Assembly (NCBI GenBank): GCA_043811005.1
Contig: JBDRNO010000192.1
Span: 1-43,169, forward strand
Length of the DNA: 43,169 nucleotides
Direction of reading: 5' to 3'
From: JBDRNO01 sp043811005
Lineage (GTDB): Bacteria > Bacteroidota > Bacteroidia > NORP154
The notes under the pieces are model-generated. The model ran no database searches and was not told the DNA's origin. It worked only from the letters and a program-made list of their open reading frames with translations. The position numbers were made by a program, and so were the translations under genes. Shown piece after piece: positions 42,848 to 43,169 of this stretch; position 1 is the first letter of the stretch, and the number at the start of each line of letters is the position of its first letter.

Positions 42848-43169
42848 TTAAAATGCTTTGCCTGTTTCTAAGTAAGTTTTCACTTTCCTGCCTGTTATAT
42901 CATAATTACAACAATTGACATACCCTTGAGTGCAGATGTCCCAGCGGACTTGTGCGCAGGGACTCCCTCTCCTGACTGTCCCGTACCGAAGGTAGGGGGC
43001 AGGAGAGCCTAGCGGGAGGCATTACACCCATCGTACCTGCATCCTCAATAGCTATCGTTGCCTCCCCGATAAACGAGTTCGGCTAAATATTCACTTTCCC
43101 CTTTTACCCACGGTCATCCGACAGAACAATGCTTCACCTCGTTTCGACAGAAAAAGGGAAACTAAATAT
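42848..43169. other. GC-richer, structured, gene-free end of window
   Basis: After about 100 AT-rich bases the composition changes. CTCTCCTG (42967-42974) pairs with CAGGAGAG (43000-43007) around an inner TACC-GAA-GGTA hairpin, and GCCT/AGGC follows. Short open frames exist on both strands, none recognisable. The base composition and structure differ from the rest of the window and could mark the edge of a mobile element or a repeat. Confidence 0.4.

Overview
The window reads as the chromosome of an AT-rich, uncultured member of the Bacteroidota. Signs of this are a type A type IX secretion (T9SS) sorting domain, lipoproteins of Bacteroidota type, family members largely restricted to the phylum (PUR/DUF3276, DUF1599, BT_3928-like DoxX protein, Bacteroidota-length NusB), promoters of the TTTG-N17-20-TAnnTTTG type, and start codons without obvious Shine-Dalgarno sequences. 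No rRNA, tRNA, CRISPR, prophage or complete insertion sequence was seen.

Layout. 1-5.4 kb: an envelope protein, lipoyl synthase with a TTG start and an internal insertion, and a large T9SS-exported Asp-box protein. 5.5-12.3 kb (minus): a fatty-acid beta-oxidation block in the order marR, hydroxyacyl-CoA dehydrogenase/enoyl-CoA hydratase fusion, thiolase, acyl-CoA dehydrogenase. It is interrupted before the last gene by 0.7 kb carrying a wrecked MNT/HEPN toxin-antitoxin pair and an attC-like palindrome. 12.5-18.2 kb: saccharopine dehydrogenase-like enzyme, ParA without ParB, MBL-fold hydrolase, PUR-domain protein, ABC exporter. 18.4-22.9 kb (plus): nusB, DUF1573 lipoprotein, yajC, coaE, nnrDE. 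22.9-27.8 kb (minus): pRiA4b ORF-3-like protein, CCA-adding-type enzyme, TsaC/Sua5, a frameshifted family 9 glycosyltransferase, dapD. 27.8-35.5 kb: ruvX, def, TPR lipoprotein, folP (minus), a broken GxxExxY gene between inverted repeats, DUF1599 protein, DoxX-type membrane protein, DppB-type permease, tpiA. 35.6-42.8 kb: a 1547-residue exported protein of unknown function, a 14-repeat double beta-propeller and plsY, packed head to tail.

Most genes are housekeeping (lipoate, CoA and folate synthesis, lysine/diaminopimelate, tRNA modification, deformylation, phospholipid synthesis). The unusual material is in small repeats and damaged accessory genes: several families of short palindromes, a duplicated leader-like repeat before two genes, GC-rich peptide-coding insertions inside at least three conserved proteins, a homopolymer frameshift, a GxxExxY cassette with terminal inverted repeats, and an MNT-HEPN deletion fusion. 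These suggest a genome with active small non-autonomous elements. All functional calls come from reading motifs; no database search was possible.
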